NCBI RefSeq assembly: GCF_025149915.1
Contig: NZ_CP102278.1
Coordinates: 2,676,001 to 2,740,000 of the forward strand
Direction: 5' to 3'
Length of the DNA: 64,000 bases
Source: Coprococcus eutactus
Lineage (GTDB): Bacteria > Bacillota > Clostridia > Lachnospirales > Lachnospiraceae
In this document: piece by piece, positions 35,846-45,089 of the stretch
Numbering within the stretch: position 1 is the first letter of the stretch
How the letters are laid out: the number at the start of each line of letters is the position of its first letter
Position numbers and translations under genes: made by a program
The notes under the pieces: generated by a model
The model's database searches: none
What the model was told of the DNA's origin: nothing
What the model saw: the letters and a program-made list of their open reading frames with translations, nothing else

Positions 35846-35872
35846 GAAAATTCGTATAATTCGATATTGTAA

Positions 35873-36748
35873 TTACTTTCCAAGTGGCTTGCCTGTGAGC
35901 TTCTCGTAACCCTCAAGATAGATGTCGATGGTCTTCTGTGCGACATCTTCTGGAAGCTTCCAGCCCTTGTCCGGGTTAGCCTTCAGCCAATCACGGGCGA
36001 ACTGCTTGTCAAATGATGGCTGGCCATGACCTGGCTCATATACATCTGCTGGCCAGAATCTTGAGCTGTCTGGTGTGAGCATCTCATCGCCGAGAACGAT
36101 GTTGCCGTTCTCATCAAGGCCAAACTCAAACTTTGTATCTGCAATGATGATTCCTCTTGTAAGTGCATACTCTGCACACTTCTTGTAAAGTGTTATAGTA
36201 TACTCCTTGAGCTTTGAAGCGTACTCCTCGCCCTTTCCTGGGAAGTACTTCTCGAGGTGAGCAATGCTCTGCTCATATGATATATTCTCATCGTGATCGC
36301 CAATCTCCGCCTTTGTTGATGGTGTGTAGATAGGCTCAGGAAGCTTATCTGACTCCTTAAGTCCCTCTGGAAGCTTGATTCCACATACTGTGCCATTCTC
36401 CTTGTAGCTTGCCCAGCCACTACCTGTGATATATCCACGTACAATACACTCGATTGGAAGCATCTCAAGCTTTCTGCACATCATGCTATTGCCATCAAAC
36501 TTCTCCTGCTGGAAGAACTCAGGCATATCCTTTACATCAACTGATATCATGTGGTTAGGAAGTATGTCCTGTGTCATGTCAAACCAGAACTTTGACATCT
36601 GTGTCAGAACTGTTCCCTTCTTGGAAATTACATTGTCGAGGATGACATCGAAGCAGCTTATACGGTCTGTAGCTACCATGATCAGGCTGTCTCCATTGTC
36701 ATAAATCTCACGTACCTTACCTTCTTTGATTGGCTTTAATTCCTGCAT
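35873..36748 (-). CDS. purC: SAICAR synthetase
   Basis: 291 residues; ribosome site AAGGAGATA. Joins aspartate to CAIR in step 8 of purine synthesis. Visible family motifs are KEGKVREIYD at the N-terminus, VRGYITGSGWASY, IADTKFEFGLD and DEMLTPDSSRFWP. The length and C-terminal helix match the longer (~290-residue) PurC form; many Firmicutes carry a ~235-residue form. It stands alone, without other pur genes. I looked for a purine riboswitch upstream and did not find one. Confidence 0.95.
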   Translation of the reverse strand: MQELKPIKEGKVREIYDNGDSLIMVATDRISCFDVILDNVISKKGTVLTQMSKFWFDMTQDILPNHMISVDVKDMPEFFQQEKFDGNSMMCRKLEMLPIECIVRGYITGSGWASYKENGTVCGIKLPEGLKESDKLPEPIYTPSTKAEIGDHDENISYEQSIAHLEKYFPGKGEEYASKLKEYTITLYKKCAEYALTRGIIIADTKFEFGLDENGNIVLGDEMLTPDSSRFWPADVYEPGHGQPSFDKQFARDWLKANPDKGWKLPEDVAQKTIDIYLEGYEKLTGKPLGK

Positions 36749-36982
36749 TTTTTTATCTCCTTGATATTTGTATTATGTCATCAGGCATCGGTCTGACAAC
36801 CCTCGCACATATAAATGTACGGATTTTGAAAATACCCATTAGAAATTGTATTCATATAAGTGTGTATCACTTTTTATGGTGGCTTGTCAAGACTTTGACT
36901 GCCCACAAAATTATTTTATCAAGATTTATCAATGTTTCTGCGCTCCTGCCGGTTCTATTATTCTAAAAGATGTTTTTTCATC

Positions 36983-37011
36983 TTTACAATGTCATTTGTG
37001 ATGGCTATAAT
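36983..37011 (+). promoter_or_regulatory. nrdD promoter
   Basis: TTTACA-N17-TATAAT has near-consensus sigma-A boxes with ideal spacing. Transcription should start near 37018, leaving a leader of about 260 nt. The 530-bp gap 36749-37279 also holds the purC promoter region, two NrdR boxes and a degenerate repeat. Confidence 0.75.
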
Positions 37012-37017
37012 AACAGA

Positions 37018-37033
37018 GCACAATATCTAGTGG
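37018..37033 (+). promoter_or_regulatory. NrdR box 1
   Basis: GCACAATATCTAGTGG fits the 16-bp NrdR consensus (acaCwAtATaTwGtgt) closely and sits at the predicted transcription start. NrdR is the ATP/dATP-sensing repressor of ribonucleotide reductase genes. Confidence 0.75.
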
Positions 37034-37051
37034 GTGTTTCACATTATCCCC

Positions 37052-37067
37052 ACCAAATATATTGTGT
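37052..37067 (+). promoter_or_regulatory. NrdR box 2
   Basis: ACCAAATATATTGTGT matches the right half of the NrdR consensus perfectly and the left half less well. It begins 34 bp after box 1, close to three helical turns, as expected for paired NrdR boxes. Confidence 0.7.
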
Positions 37068-37078
37068 TTACATTAATT

Positions 37079-37130
37079 GTCGCAAGCGCAAGCCTGATGA
37101 CCTACGCATGCATCAGCGTGCTGCATATTT
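37079..37130. repeat. Degenerate GC-palindromic repeat in the nrdD leader
   Basis: TCGCAAGCGCAAGCCTGATG, then CTACGCATGCATCAG, resembles the spacer between the 25.3-kb repeats (GCTTGATGACATGCG...CATCAGTGCG). It appears to be a decayed member of that family inserted into the nrdD 5' leader. Confidence 0.5.
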
Positions 37131-37279
37131 ATTTTCTTTACAAATAATTCCATGCGGAATGGGCAGCCGCATCTAGTATATTATTTCAAACCAGACCTTA
37201 ACGGCCTGATTTCAATTAATTTAATGATTGGATTATTATTATAGAACTTTTATCGAATTGGAAGAGGGAGGCTATTGCT

Positions 37280-39475
37280 GTGTCAGAAGAAGCAAAAAAA
37301 CATGTACATGTAATTAAAAGAAATGGAGAAGAGGTTACATTTGATCTGTCAAAGATAGAGAATGCCATCCTTGCAGCCAACAACGAAGTTGACAATCTCC
37401 ATCAGTTAAATGAATATCAGGTTCACGCCATCGCGGACAATCTGGAGAAGCAGATTGAATCCATGTCCCACGCAGTCCACGTTGAGGATATACAGGATAT
37501 GGTAGAGACCGGAATCATGGAGATGCGAGGATACGAGGTTGCACAGAAATATGTGCGTTACCGTTATAAGAGAGAGCTTGCACGTAAGTCCAACACCACG
37601 GACAACGGAATACTCGCACTCATCGATCATATGAATGAAGAGGTCAATCAGGAGAACTCCAACAAGAACCCTGTGATCAACTCAACCCAGCGTGACTATA
37701 TGGCCGGTGAGGTTTCCAAGGATCTCACAAAGAGAATGCTGCTGCCGGAGGATATCGTGGAAGCACACGAGGCCGGAATCATACATTTCCACGATTCAGA
37801 TTACTATGCACAGAAGGAGCATAACTGTGACCTCATCAATCTCGAGGACATGCTGCAGAATGGAACCGTCATCAGCGAGACTATGATCGAGAAGCCACAT
37901 AGCTTTTTCACCGCCTGCAACGTAACTACCCAGATCGTGGCTCAGGTGGCCAGCAATCAGTACGGCGGACAGACATTTACCCTGTCTCATCTCGCCCCAT
38001 TTGTGGATGTCAGCAGGAAGAAACTCCGCGCACAGGTCATCGAGGAGCGCACTGAATGCGGTGAATCACTTGACGAGGATATCATCAACAAGATAACAGA
38101 AAAAAGGCTTCTGAACGAGGTCAAGAGCGGAATACAGACGATACAGTACCAGCTCATCACACTGATGACTTGTAACGGTCAGGCACCCTTTGTCACAATG
38201 TTCATGTATCTGGATGAGGTTCCAGAGGGACAGACAAGGGAAGATCTGGCACTCATCATAGAGGAAGTCCTGAACCAGAGGATCAAGGGTGTCAAGAACG
38301 AGAAGGGAATCTGGATCACACCGGCATTTCCAAAGCTTATATACGTGCTTGATGAAGACAACATCACACCCGACTCAAAATACTGGTACCTCACCGAGCT
38401 CTCAGCCAAATGTACTGCCAAGCGCATGGTTCCGGATTATATTTCAGCAAAGGTCATGAGAGAGATGAAGGACGGTGACGTATATCCTTGCATGGGATGC
38501 AGATCATTTCCAACCAAGGAAGACGGCATAAGAAATCCGGATGGAACTCGCAAATATTATGGCAGATTCAATCAGGGCGTTGTCACCATCAATCTTGTGG
38601 ATGTAGCGTGCTCAGCCGGCGGTGATATGGACAAATTCTGGGAGATCCTGGAGGAGCGTCTTGAGCTTTGCCACAAGGCTCTGAGGTGCAGACATGAGCG
38701 TCTGCTCGGAACCATATCAGATGTCGCTCCTATACTGTGGCAGCACGGCGCACTGGCAAGGCTTAAGAAAGGCGAGAAGATTGACAAACTGCTCTTCGGC
38801 GGCTACTCAACTATTTCCCTTGGCTATGCCGGTCTTTGCGAAATGTGTGTCCGTATGATCGGCAAAACACATACATCCGAGGAAGGCAAGAAATTCGCGC
38901 TCGCTGTAATGCAGAAGCTCAACGACAAATGCGCCGAGTGGAAAGCCGCAGAGAATATAAGCTACTCTGTATACGGAACTCCAATGGAATCAACCACATA
39001 CAAGTTCGCCAAGAACCTGCAGAAACGTTTCGGCATAATTCCAGGTGTAACCGACAAAAATTATATAACCAACAGCTATCACGTTCATGTAACCGAGCAT
39101 ATTGACGCTTTCAGCAAACTGAAATTTGAATCTGAATTCCAGAAACTTTCACCGGGCGGTGCCATAAGCTACGTTGAGGTGCCTAACCTTCAGAACAATA
39201 TTGATGCAGTTCTGGAAGTTATGCGATTCATATATGACAACATTCTCTACGCCGAGCTTAACACCAAGAGCGACTATTGTGAAAAGTGCGGCTACGACGG
39301 AGAGATCAAGATAGTTACAGACAACTACGGCAAATTGGTCTGGGAATGTCCTAACTGTGGCAACCGTGACCAGAACACCCTCTTTGTTGCAAGGCGTACC
39401 TGCGGATATATCGGAACACAGTTTTGGAATCAGGGACGTACCCAGGAGATCAAGGACAGAGTCCTTCACCTGTAA
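37280..39475 (+). CDS. nrdD: Anaerobic ribonucleoside-triphosphate reductase (class III)
   Basis: 731 residues from a GTG at 37280, with GAGGGAGG 7 nt upstream. The N-terminal ~95 residues are an ATP cone (HVIKRNGEEVTFDLSKIE) that senses ATP/dATP. The reductase barrel follows. Near the C-terminus a Zn site (CEKCGYDG and CPNCGNRDQ) precedes the glycyl-radical loop RRTCGYIG. The enzyme makes deoxynucleotides without oxygen. The activase gene nrdG is not directly downstream: a terminator and a convergent gene follow instead. Confidence 0.96.
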   Translation: MSEEAKKHVHVIKRNGEEVTFDLSKIENAILAANNEVDNLHQLNEYQVHAIADNLEKQIESMSHAVHVEDIQDMVETGIMEMRGYEVAQKYVRYRYKRELARKSNTTDNGILALIDHMNEEVNQENSNKNPVINSTQRDYMAGEVSKDLTKRMLLPEDIVEAHEAGIIHFHDSDYYAQKEHNCDLINLEDMLQNGTVISETMIEKPHSFFTACNVTTQIVAQVASNQYGGQTFTLSHLAPFVDVSRKKLRAQVIEERTECGESLDEDIINKITEKRLLNEVKSGIQTIQYQLITLMTCNGQAPFVTMFMYLDEVPEGQTREDLALIIEEVLNQRIKGVKNEKGIWITPAFPKLIYVLDEDNITPDSKYWYLTELSAKCTAKRMVPDYISAKVMREMKDGDVYPCMGCRSFPTKEDGIRNPDGTRKYYGRFNQGVVTINLVDVACSAGGDMDKFWEILEERLELCHKALRCRHERLLGTISDVAPILWQHGALARLKKGEKIDKLLFGGYSTISLGYAGLCEMCVRMIGKTHTSEEGKKFALAVMQKLNDKCAEWKAAENISYSVYGTPMESTTYKFAKNLQKRFGIIPGVTDKNYITNSYHVHVTEHIDAFSKLKFESEFQKLSPGGAISYVEVPNLQNNIDAVLEVMRFIYDNILYAELNTKSDYCEKCGYDGEIKIVTDNYGKLVWECPNCGNRDQNTLFVARRTCGYIGTQFWNQGRTQEIKDRVLHL

Positions 39476-39494
39476 AATCGGCTATTATAAAAAC

Positions 39495-39533
39495 AACGGG
39501 CAGTCAAGTTATGAAAACAACTTACTGCCCGTT
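39495..39533 (+). terminator. nrdD terminator
   Basis: A 10-bp stem (AACGGGCAGT), extended by an inner AAGTT/AACTT pairing, starts 20 bp past the nrdD stop and is followed by TTATTT. Confidence 0.8.
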
Positions 39534-39546
39534 ATTTAGGAATCCC

Positions 39547-39576
39547 GGGGACGGAGGTACCTGTCCCCTCCGTCCC
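39547..39576. repeat. GGACGGAGGTACC-type palindromic repeat
   Basis: GGGACGGA and TCCGTCCC flank GGTACCTGTCCCC. The copy ends at the base next to the stop codon of the lipoprotein gene at 39577. Confidence 0.85.
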
Positions 39577-41022
39577 TTAGTTATAGTCATCCCACAATTT
39601 CATCTGCTTGGCATCCTCTATAAGATCTATATAACTTCCATCTATCGCATTTATGCAGACGATCTGGGAAATCTCTCCCGATATGTCTCCGCCGCGAAGC
39701 TCCTCGCTCTCTGTAAATACCCATGCCGGGATATAACACATCTTACCGGATTCGTCCACAGATGACACATATCTGAGTGCCACATTATTGAACTCTATCT
39801 TGCCATACCTTGTCTGGTATTTCTCGTAATATGCTGCAATGCTCTCATTTGCCTTAGATATCATGTCGTCCCAGCCCAGTATATCCACGTCCTCATCCTT
39901 AAATGATGCCGAATCCGAATAGAGAGTTGAATACATGTATACGACTCCTTCGTCATTTACACTTATATGCGCCATATCATCTATATCGTACATATATCCC
40001 TTCTGGGTCTGTAAGTTGTCAACATTATAAAGCTCTCCGTTTCTGATCGGAACACCATTTATTGTGCGGTTTAGTTCCACATAATATCCATCTACCTTTG
40101 CCTGCTTTACATCGCCGTTTTCACCTGCCCATACTCTCACAAGCGGCTCCACTTTTGAGTATTCCATGCCGTCTATCCCTACGCTTGAAAGGAAATTCAT
40201 AGCCTGAGATATGGCATCGCTCTCCGTAATACGGCACTCATTTTCCATGTTCGAGACATCCACATCTGTGACACTGCTCTCTCCGGTGACATATGTATAC
40301 GTGGCTCCGGCAACTCCATCCAGAAGTGCGTTCTCCTCAGTCTCAGCCAAACTGAATGCCATATACATTCCGGAGTCTACTTTCTCATTGCTGCTGTAGC
40401 CTGAAATAGCTACCGTATAATCCTTGTCTCCATGCTTTCCTGTGTATGCTGCATACGGATCATCATAATTTTCAAGCAACGGCAGACTTTCAGGTGCCTC
40501 CGCCATCTGGCTCTTGTACGTCTCGATCTGTGCATCATACCATGAATCAGATGTGTCATCGCCCTGACTGGCAGCCTCCTCCTTGAACTTCTTTGTCATC
40601 TCTATCATGTTCTTCAGCTCATCTTTGGTGGACACACCCTCCTTTCGCACGTATATCCCCTGGGATCTGTCCAGAAGTCCTTCCACTATGGTCTGTCTCT
40701 GCTTGGCATCAAGCTTTGTCGTGGTGTAATACACCTTTTTCAGCTTGTCCGTATCCGGCACATCCACCTTGTCAGCCGTACACCTTATCTCTGAAAGTCC
40801 TGATTTTCCCACGTCAAATGTCTCATCGCATTTGTCAGGTATACCAAGTGACTTTGCAAGGCCGCTCCGTCCTCCGTCATCGCTCTCACTGTATCCTCCG
40901 GATGTCCCGTCACCGTCCAATGTATAATCCACCTTTTTACTGCCACAGCCTGCAAGCTGAACAGCCATAACTCCAGCCAGCACACATGCTGCTATTCTTA
41001 CCACTCGTTTACTCTTGCTCAT
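39577..41022 (-). CDS. Lipoprotein (paralogue pair, member 2; possibly DUF6034)
   Basis: 481 residues from the ATG at 41022, preceded by AAAGGAGG; the frame is open to 41046. The signal peptide ends in lipobox VQLAGC. It shares its whole layout with the neighbouring lipoprotein: LGIPDKCDETFDVGKSGLSEI, DVPDTDK, a Lys/Glu-rich helix, and a C-terminal part (YGKIEFNNVALRYV, YIPAWVFTESEE). The C-terminus resembles YPEB/PepSY-like domains, and Lachnospiraceae homologues may be labelled DUF6034, which I cannot verify here. Role unknown. Confidence 0.8.
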   Translation of the reverse strand: MSKSKRVVRIAACVLAGVMAVQLAGCGSKKVDYTLDGDGTSGGYSESDDGGRSGLAKSLGIPDKCDETFDVGKSGLSEIRCTADKVDVPDTDKLKKVYYTTTKLDAKQRQTIVEGLLDRSQGIYVRKEGVSTKDELKNMIEMTKKFKEEAASQGDDTSDSWYDAQIETYKSQMAEAPESLPLLENYDDPYAAYTGKHGDKDYTVAISGYSSNEKVDSGMYMAFSLAETEENALLDGVAGATYTYVTGESSVTDVDVSNMENECRITESDAISQAMNFLSSVGIDGMEYSKVEPLVRVWAGENGDVKQAKVDGYYVELNRTINGVPIRNGELYNVDNLQTQKGYMYDIDDMAHISVNDEGVVYMYSTLYSDSASFKDEDVDILGWDDMISKANESIAAYYEKYQTRYGKIEFNNVALRYVSSVDESGKMCYIPAWVFTESEELRGGDISGEISQIVCINAIDGSYIDLIEDAKQMKLWDDYN

Positions 41023-41183
41023 ATTATTTTCCTCCTTTTTTGACACCCCAGTACCGGGATTTAAATCATGCTCATTGTGGCTTAACCGCGCCCCAAATTT
41101 TTATTATTTATCTGTGATCATTTTTCTGGTGCCTTACATAAGTCACATATATAAGACATTTCACATGATGCAAATACAACAAA

Positions 41184-42662
41184 CTATTTTGAAATTGTTT
41201 TTCCAGACTCATAACCACCCCACGTGCCAAGAGCCTTTGCTGTCTCCGCAATGTCAATATATTTGCCGTCTAACGCATTTATGTATACCACCTGTGATAT
41301 ATGCCCATTTGCCATCCCTGCATCTAGAACATCTCCACCTTCTGTCTGTGTAAATACCCACGCTGGCACGTACTGCATGTCTCCGGCAGAATCCACCTCT
41401 GGCACATACAACAGCTCCACGTTGTTAAACTCCACTTCAGAATATGCGGTGGGGTATCGCCTGTAATATTCAGCTATGCTCTCATCCGCAGCCGACATCA
41501 TCTCATCCCAGCTCAAAAGATCAGCCTTCTTTCTGACATATGAATTCGTATCTGTACACAGTCTGGCTCTGGCATAGAACACACCATCATCATCGATAAA
41601 CACGGTCATCTTATCGCCCTCCTGCATGACATATCCCTTCTCAGTATTCAGATTGTCCACAGCTGTAAGGTCCTTATAGATCACATCTATTCCGCCTATC
41701 TGGCAGCCAAATTCGATTGCATATCCGTTCTTTTCCATGTCTACAGTGTCAAATGTGCTGTTCTGCCATCTCCTTATCACAGGTTCACAGCTCTGGCTTG
41801 CAAGTCCCGACAGACCAAGCTTTGACAGAAAAACCATCGCCTCACTCTCGGCCGCATTCTCCGTCATGGTACATTTATTCTTCATATCTGCCACATCTGC
41901 CCCGACAGAACTCTCAGGAACCGTCTCCACATACACCGAGTCGTCAACTCTGGACAACTCATTCTTCTCCTGATCCCCCGCCGGACTGAACATAATGCTT
42001 ATTCCACGGGATGTGCTATCGTCATCATTTGCCGATACCCACAAGCTGTATTTCTCTCCATCTGCCTTGCCTGTGTATATCATGTTCGGTCCATAATCAG
42101 ACACCGGAGTGTATGTATCAGGTGCTTCTTTCTGCCTTGCCTGCATATTCTTGATATCACCGGCGTACATCTCAGCTGTTTCTGCCTGTCCATCTTCCAA
42201 AGCCTGCTTCCGATATATCTCAGCCATATCTATGTCACTCTGTATCTCATCCTTCGTCATGTACTCGTCGCCATCATTCCGGCAATATATGCCAGCTGAC
42301 TTGTCAAATACCCCCTCAACCATCTTCTGTATTTCCTCAGCTTTGATCTTAAGATTGTCATAATCCACGACGTATGCTGCGTCAGTGTCCGGCACCACTA
42401 TGTTTTCAGTGGATAATCTTATATCTCTCAGCTTTGACTTTCCGGTGTCGAATTCAACGTTACAAGCACCGGGAACACCAAGTCTCACAGACAGGAGAGC
42501 TCCGTCATCTCCCTCCTGTATGGAGTCGCCGTATATATATGTTGTCCTCTCCTCCTCGGCAAATGCATCGCCTTTTTTGTCACTGCATCCGCCAAGGCAG
42601 ACACAGATAAGTGTTCCCAAAACTGCAATGGACACCACTACGGTCTTTGACCTCTTTCTCAT
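41184..42662 (-). CDS. Lipoprotein (paralogue pair, member 1; possibly DUF6034)
   Basis: 492 residues; ribosome site AAAGGGGCG. The lipobox is VCLGGC. The domain order matches the 39577-41022 product (LGVPGACNVEFDTGKSKLRDI, VPDTDAAYVV, YSEVEFNNVELLYV, YVPAWVFTQTEG). The 161-bp gap between the two genes carries no obvious terminator, so they may be cotranscribed. The tandem arrangement indicates local duplication followed by considerable divergence. Confidence 0.8.
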   Translation of the reverse strand: MRKRSKTVVVSIAVLGTLICVCLGGCSDKKGDAFAEEERTTYIYGDSIQEGDDGALLSVRLGVPGACNVEFDTGKSKLRDIRLSTENIVVPDTDAAYVVDYDNLKIKAEEIQKMVEGVFDKSAGIYCRNDGDEYMTKDEIQSDIDMAEIYRKQALEDGQAETAEMYAGDIKNMQARQKEAPDTYTPVSDYGPNMIYTGKADGEKYSLWVSANDDDSTSRGISIMFSPAGDQEKNELSRVDDSVYVETVPESSVGADVADMKNKCTMTENAAESEAMVFLSKLGLSGLASQSCEPVIRRWQNSTFDTVDMEKNGYAIEFGCQIGGIDVIYKDLTAVDNLNTEKGYVMQEGDKMTVFIDDDGVFYARARLCTDTNSYVRKKADLLSWDEMMSAADESIAEYYRRYPTAYSEVEFNNVELLYVPEVDSAGDMQYVPAWVFTQTEGGDVLDAGMANGHISQVVYINALDGKYIDIAETAKALGTWGGYESGKTISK

Positions 42663-42822
42663 ATTCCAACGCCCCTTTCAGATCTTCTGTCAAATACACT
42701 GCAGTAAACCCACACACTCTGTATGCGTTGTCCCGTTCTTGTATCAATTCTATTGGAAACACGCATTAAGAAACAACCTGCCGATTCCTTAAGACTTTAT
42801 TAAGGTCTATTATCAAGAGAGC

Positions 42823-42862
42823 AAAAAGCTCCGTGCAGCAAATCCACTGCACGGAGCTTTTT
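42823..42862. terminator. Bidirectional terminator
   Basis: A 16-bp perfect stem (AAAAAGCTCCGTGCAG) with an 8-nt loop; A-run on one side and T-run on the other. It ends the minus-strand operon at 42884. Confidence 0.9.
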
Positions 42863-42883
42863 GTACCTCATATATTCTTGTCA

Positions 42884-43156
42884 CTATATCAATACCAGGA
42901 GAAGCACAATTCCAATCAAAGTAAGAATAATACCCGAAAGAAAAGCAACCTTGAACCACTGCTCTTCCCCTGTTATATGTCTAAACGTATCATCCTCTCC
43001 CTCAATGAAGCTGAGGGCTGTCAACGTCAGAAGTCCCAGTCCTGTAAACACAACCGCAAGTGCCGGTATCTTTATTGCAGGTATGACCCAGAGAATAAAG
43101 TACACCACATCACAGCCTAAAAATATAAATAGCTTTTTCCCATATTTATCTATCAT
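42884..43156 (-). CDS. Small three-TM membrane protein (DUF3784-like)
   Basis: 90 residues with three hydrophobic helices; the last one makes up the C-terminus (FLSGIILTLIGIVLLLVLI). A conserved-looking polar stretch DDTFRHITGEEQWFK lies between helices 2 and 3. The general pattern is DUF3784-like, but I am not certain. It overlaps the 3' end of the exporter gene by 11 nt, with AAAAGGAG inside that gene, so it may be coupled to it. Confidence 0.65.
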   Translation of the reverse strand: MIDKYGKKLFIFLGCDVVYFILWVIPAIKIPALAVVFTGLGLLTLTALSFIEGEDDTFRHITGEEQWFKVAFLSGIILTLIGIVLLLVLI

Positions 43157-43613
43157 TTTCCTGACTCCTTTTATCTGTTTTTTTAGAAAGCTTCTTGATT
43201 ATATCATCACACCCACACACTGCACTTATACCAACTGCAATACCGAGAACAAACATCATCGTGTCATTTCCCCAGCTTCTAGCTGCCACCCAGTCGGAAT
43301 CAAATGCAGAACTTAATGTATAATATAGTGGCGCGCCCGGAAGAAGCGGTATGAGTCCAACGATCAGATATTGATTCGCCGGAGCCTTCATAACCCTGGC
43401 TGCCACCTCCGCAAATACCGCCGCCCATAGACTGGCAGCAAGTGACGGTACGAATACATCATCTATGACATTTCGAACAAGAATATATACGATCCATGTG
43501 CACATACCATTTATCGCCGCAGGTATCACGTTCCGCTTTCCGAGATTAAACATAAGCGCAAATCCAAGAGACCCAAACAGCGCCGTTACTATCTGTACTA
43601 TAACCTGCTGCAA
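43146..43613 (-). CDS. Threonine/serine exporter, small subunit (ThrE C-terminal half)
   Basis: 155 residues from a TTG at 43613, directly after the stop of the partner gene and 6 nt after GGGAGGTG; the open frame to 43661 overlaps the partner. Four hydrophobic helices, with GSLGFALMFNLGKRNVIPAA and GLIPLLPGAPLYYT, match the small YjjB-like half of ThrE. Together with the next gene upstream it forms the split exporter. Confidence 0.85.
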   Translation of the reverse strand: MQQVIVQIVTALFGSLGFALMFNLGKRNVIPAAINGMCTWIVYILVRNVIDDVFVPSLAASLWAAVFAEVAARVMKAPANQYLIVGLIPLLPGAPLYYTLSSAFDSDWVAARSWGNDTMMFVLGIAVGISAVCGCDDIIKKLSKKTDKRSQENDR

Positions 43614-43614
43614 T

Positions 43615-44409
43615 CTACACACCTCCCACAACGTACACCGCCAATGCAAATCCACACGCAATCGCCACCGCCCAGAGCAACGACTCCACCAGTCTCAGGC
43701 TGCCCGTTATGGTATCGCCAACGAACATATCCTTAACTGCATTTGTGAGGGCAAGTCCCGGAATCAACAGCATGATGTCACCTATCATAACCTTGTCCCC
43801 GTGTATCGGGAAAATGTGCCCCGCCACTCCAATGAGAACTCCCGTGACAAATGAACACACAAAATTAAAAAGAATATTATTCGTACACACCGGAGCAAAA
43901 TACACCTGCATCAGCCATATAGCTAATGCGAAAACCGCTGCAAATACTCCGTCAAGGATATTTCCACCGAAAAATACCGCCAGCGTTCCAGCTGCCAGCA
44001 CGCTTCCGAGGCAGACTCTGAATCTCGGGGCAGAGCTATGCTCTATGTCCTCAATACAAATCTTCAGCTTGTCCGTATCAATCTTTTTCCTGCAATATTC
44101 CCTGCTGAGAGCGTTTATACGCTCCAGTTTCCAGAAATCTGTCTTTGTTCCATCCCTGGTGCCTCTGGTCATGGAGCACACCGTTCCATCCGGCATGTTC
44201 ATAGTGCACACGAGTGTTGAGGTTATGGCAAACACATCCATGCGCTCTGCGCCATATGCCTTTCCCATTCTTCGAAGGGTATCCTCCACTCTCTTAACTT
44301 CGGAACCATTTCTGATCATCATAGCGCCAATGTCCATGAACAATCTGAGCGTATTCACATCTTCATTATCGCACTGGCACCTGCTCAAAGTACTGATGTC
44401 TTCTCTCAT
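43615..44409 (-). CDS. Threonine/serine exporter, large subunit (ThrE N-terminal half)
   Basis: 264 residues; ribosome site CTGGAGAG. A soluble N-terminal domain (LFMDIGAMMIRNGSEVKRVED, MNMPDGTVCSMTR) precedes five helices from ~125, including GDIMLLIPGLALTNAVKD. This is the YjjP-like half of ThrE, which exports threonine, serine and related compounds. The split gene order, large then small, is usual in Firmicutes. It overlaps the upstream gene by 44 nt. Confidence 0.88.
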   Translation of the reverse strand: MREDISTLSRCQCDNEDVNTLRLFMDIGAMMIRNGSEVKRVEDTLRRMGKAYGAERMDVFAITSTLVCTMNMPDGTVCSMTRGTRDGTKTDFWKLERINALSREYCRKKIDTDKLKICIEDIEHSSAPRFRVCLGSVLAAGTLAVFFGGNILDGVFAAVFALAIWLMQVYFAPVCTNNILFNFVCSFVTGVLIGVAGHIFPIHGDKVMIGDIMLLIPGLALTNAVKDMFVGDTITGSLRLVESLLWAVAIACGFALAVYVVGGV

Positions 44410-45013
44410 CTACTATTCTCTCCAGTTCCTGTGGATTTTTGTTATATAGGCTATTCACTTCATCATTATATCCCAATATTATGTACGGAACCATCTTTTC
44501 TATGTATGCAATGACATCATCGCACATCTTCTCATTCTTCATCGTCAGGGCCATTCCACTTCCGTCATTCAGCTTCACTTCAATCTGATATGACTTTCCG
44601 GCCTTAATTCCGTAAAATCTGTTCTGGGTAACAATCTTAAATACCCACATCAGTTCCCTTGTCTCTGCAAAGTTTACTGTGTCACCCTTTATATACAGAA
44701 AGAACTCATTGTTAAGTCTGAGTCCACATACAGAAGCTCCCGCCTTGTAGAACTGCTCAATACGCTCCATCTCATATTCCGGGTGTGGCTTTTTCTTACA
44801 ATAGTCCAGAACATCTCTTATATTGCTCTGTCTGACTGCAAGTGATATGAACCATACTGCAAATCCCCAGAAAAGTGCTGCTCCCAGTCCAATCCACACC
44901 TGTCCTTCATCTATGCCCATCGCGACTCCAAATATAACCGCACCTATCACGCCAAATATAACCGCACCTATACTGCAGCTTATCCTGTATCTTACTCCAA
45001 GCTTCTTTATCAT
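44366..45013 (-). CDS. Two-TM protein with soluble C-terminal domain
   Basis: 215 residues; ribosome site AAAGGGG. Two adjacent hydrophobic helices (~12-62) are followed by a soluble alpha/beta domain (EFFLYIKGDTVNFAETREL, YQIEVKLNDG, IPYIILGYNDEVN-like end). I do not recognise a named family. Helix 1 contains an in-frame 24-bp tandem duplication (GAVIFGVIGAVIFGV) at about 44935-44982. The 44-nt overlap with the exporter gene suggests coupled expression. Confidence 0.65.
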   Translation of the reverse strand: MIKKLGVRYRISCSIGAVIFGVIGAVIFGVAMGIDEGQVWIGLGAALFWGFAVWFISLAVRQSNIRDVLDYCKKKPHPEYEMERIEQFYKAGASVCGLRLNNEFFLYIKGDTVNFAETRELMWVFKIVTQNRFYGIKAGKSYQIEVKLNDGSGMALTMKNEKMCDDVIAYIEKMVPYIILGYNDEVNSLYNKNPQELERIVDERRHQYFEQVPVR

Positions 45014-45089
45014 CTGTATGACCCCTTTTACCCTTTATTCAAATATTTATATTTCTCCCAGCCTATGCTTTAACAGCCCTGTTGCCGTC

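Noticed and set aside
36749..36960. Purine riboswitch before purC
   Set aside because: I looked for the conserved purine aptamer core and paired loops and did not find them.
44935..44982. 24-bp tandem repeat as a separate element
   Set aside because: It is in frame within a transmembrane helix and is more simply an internal coding duplication.
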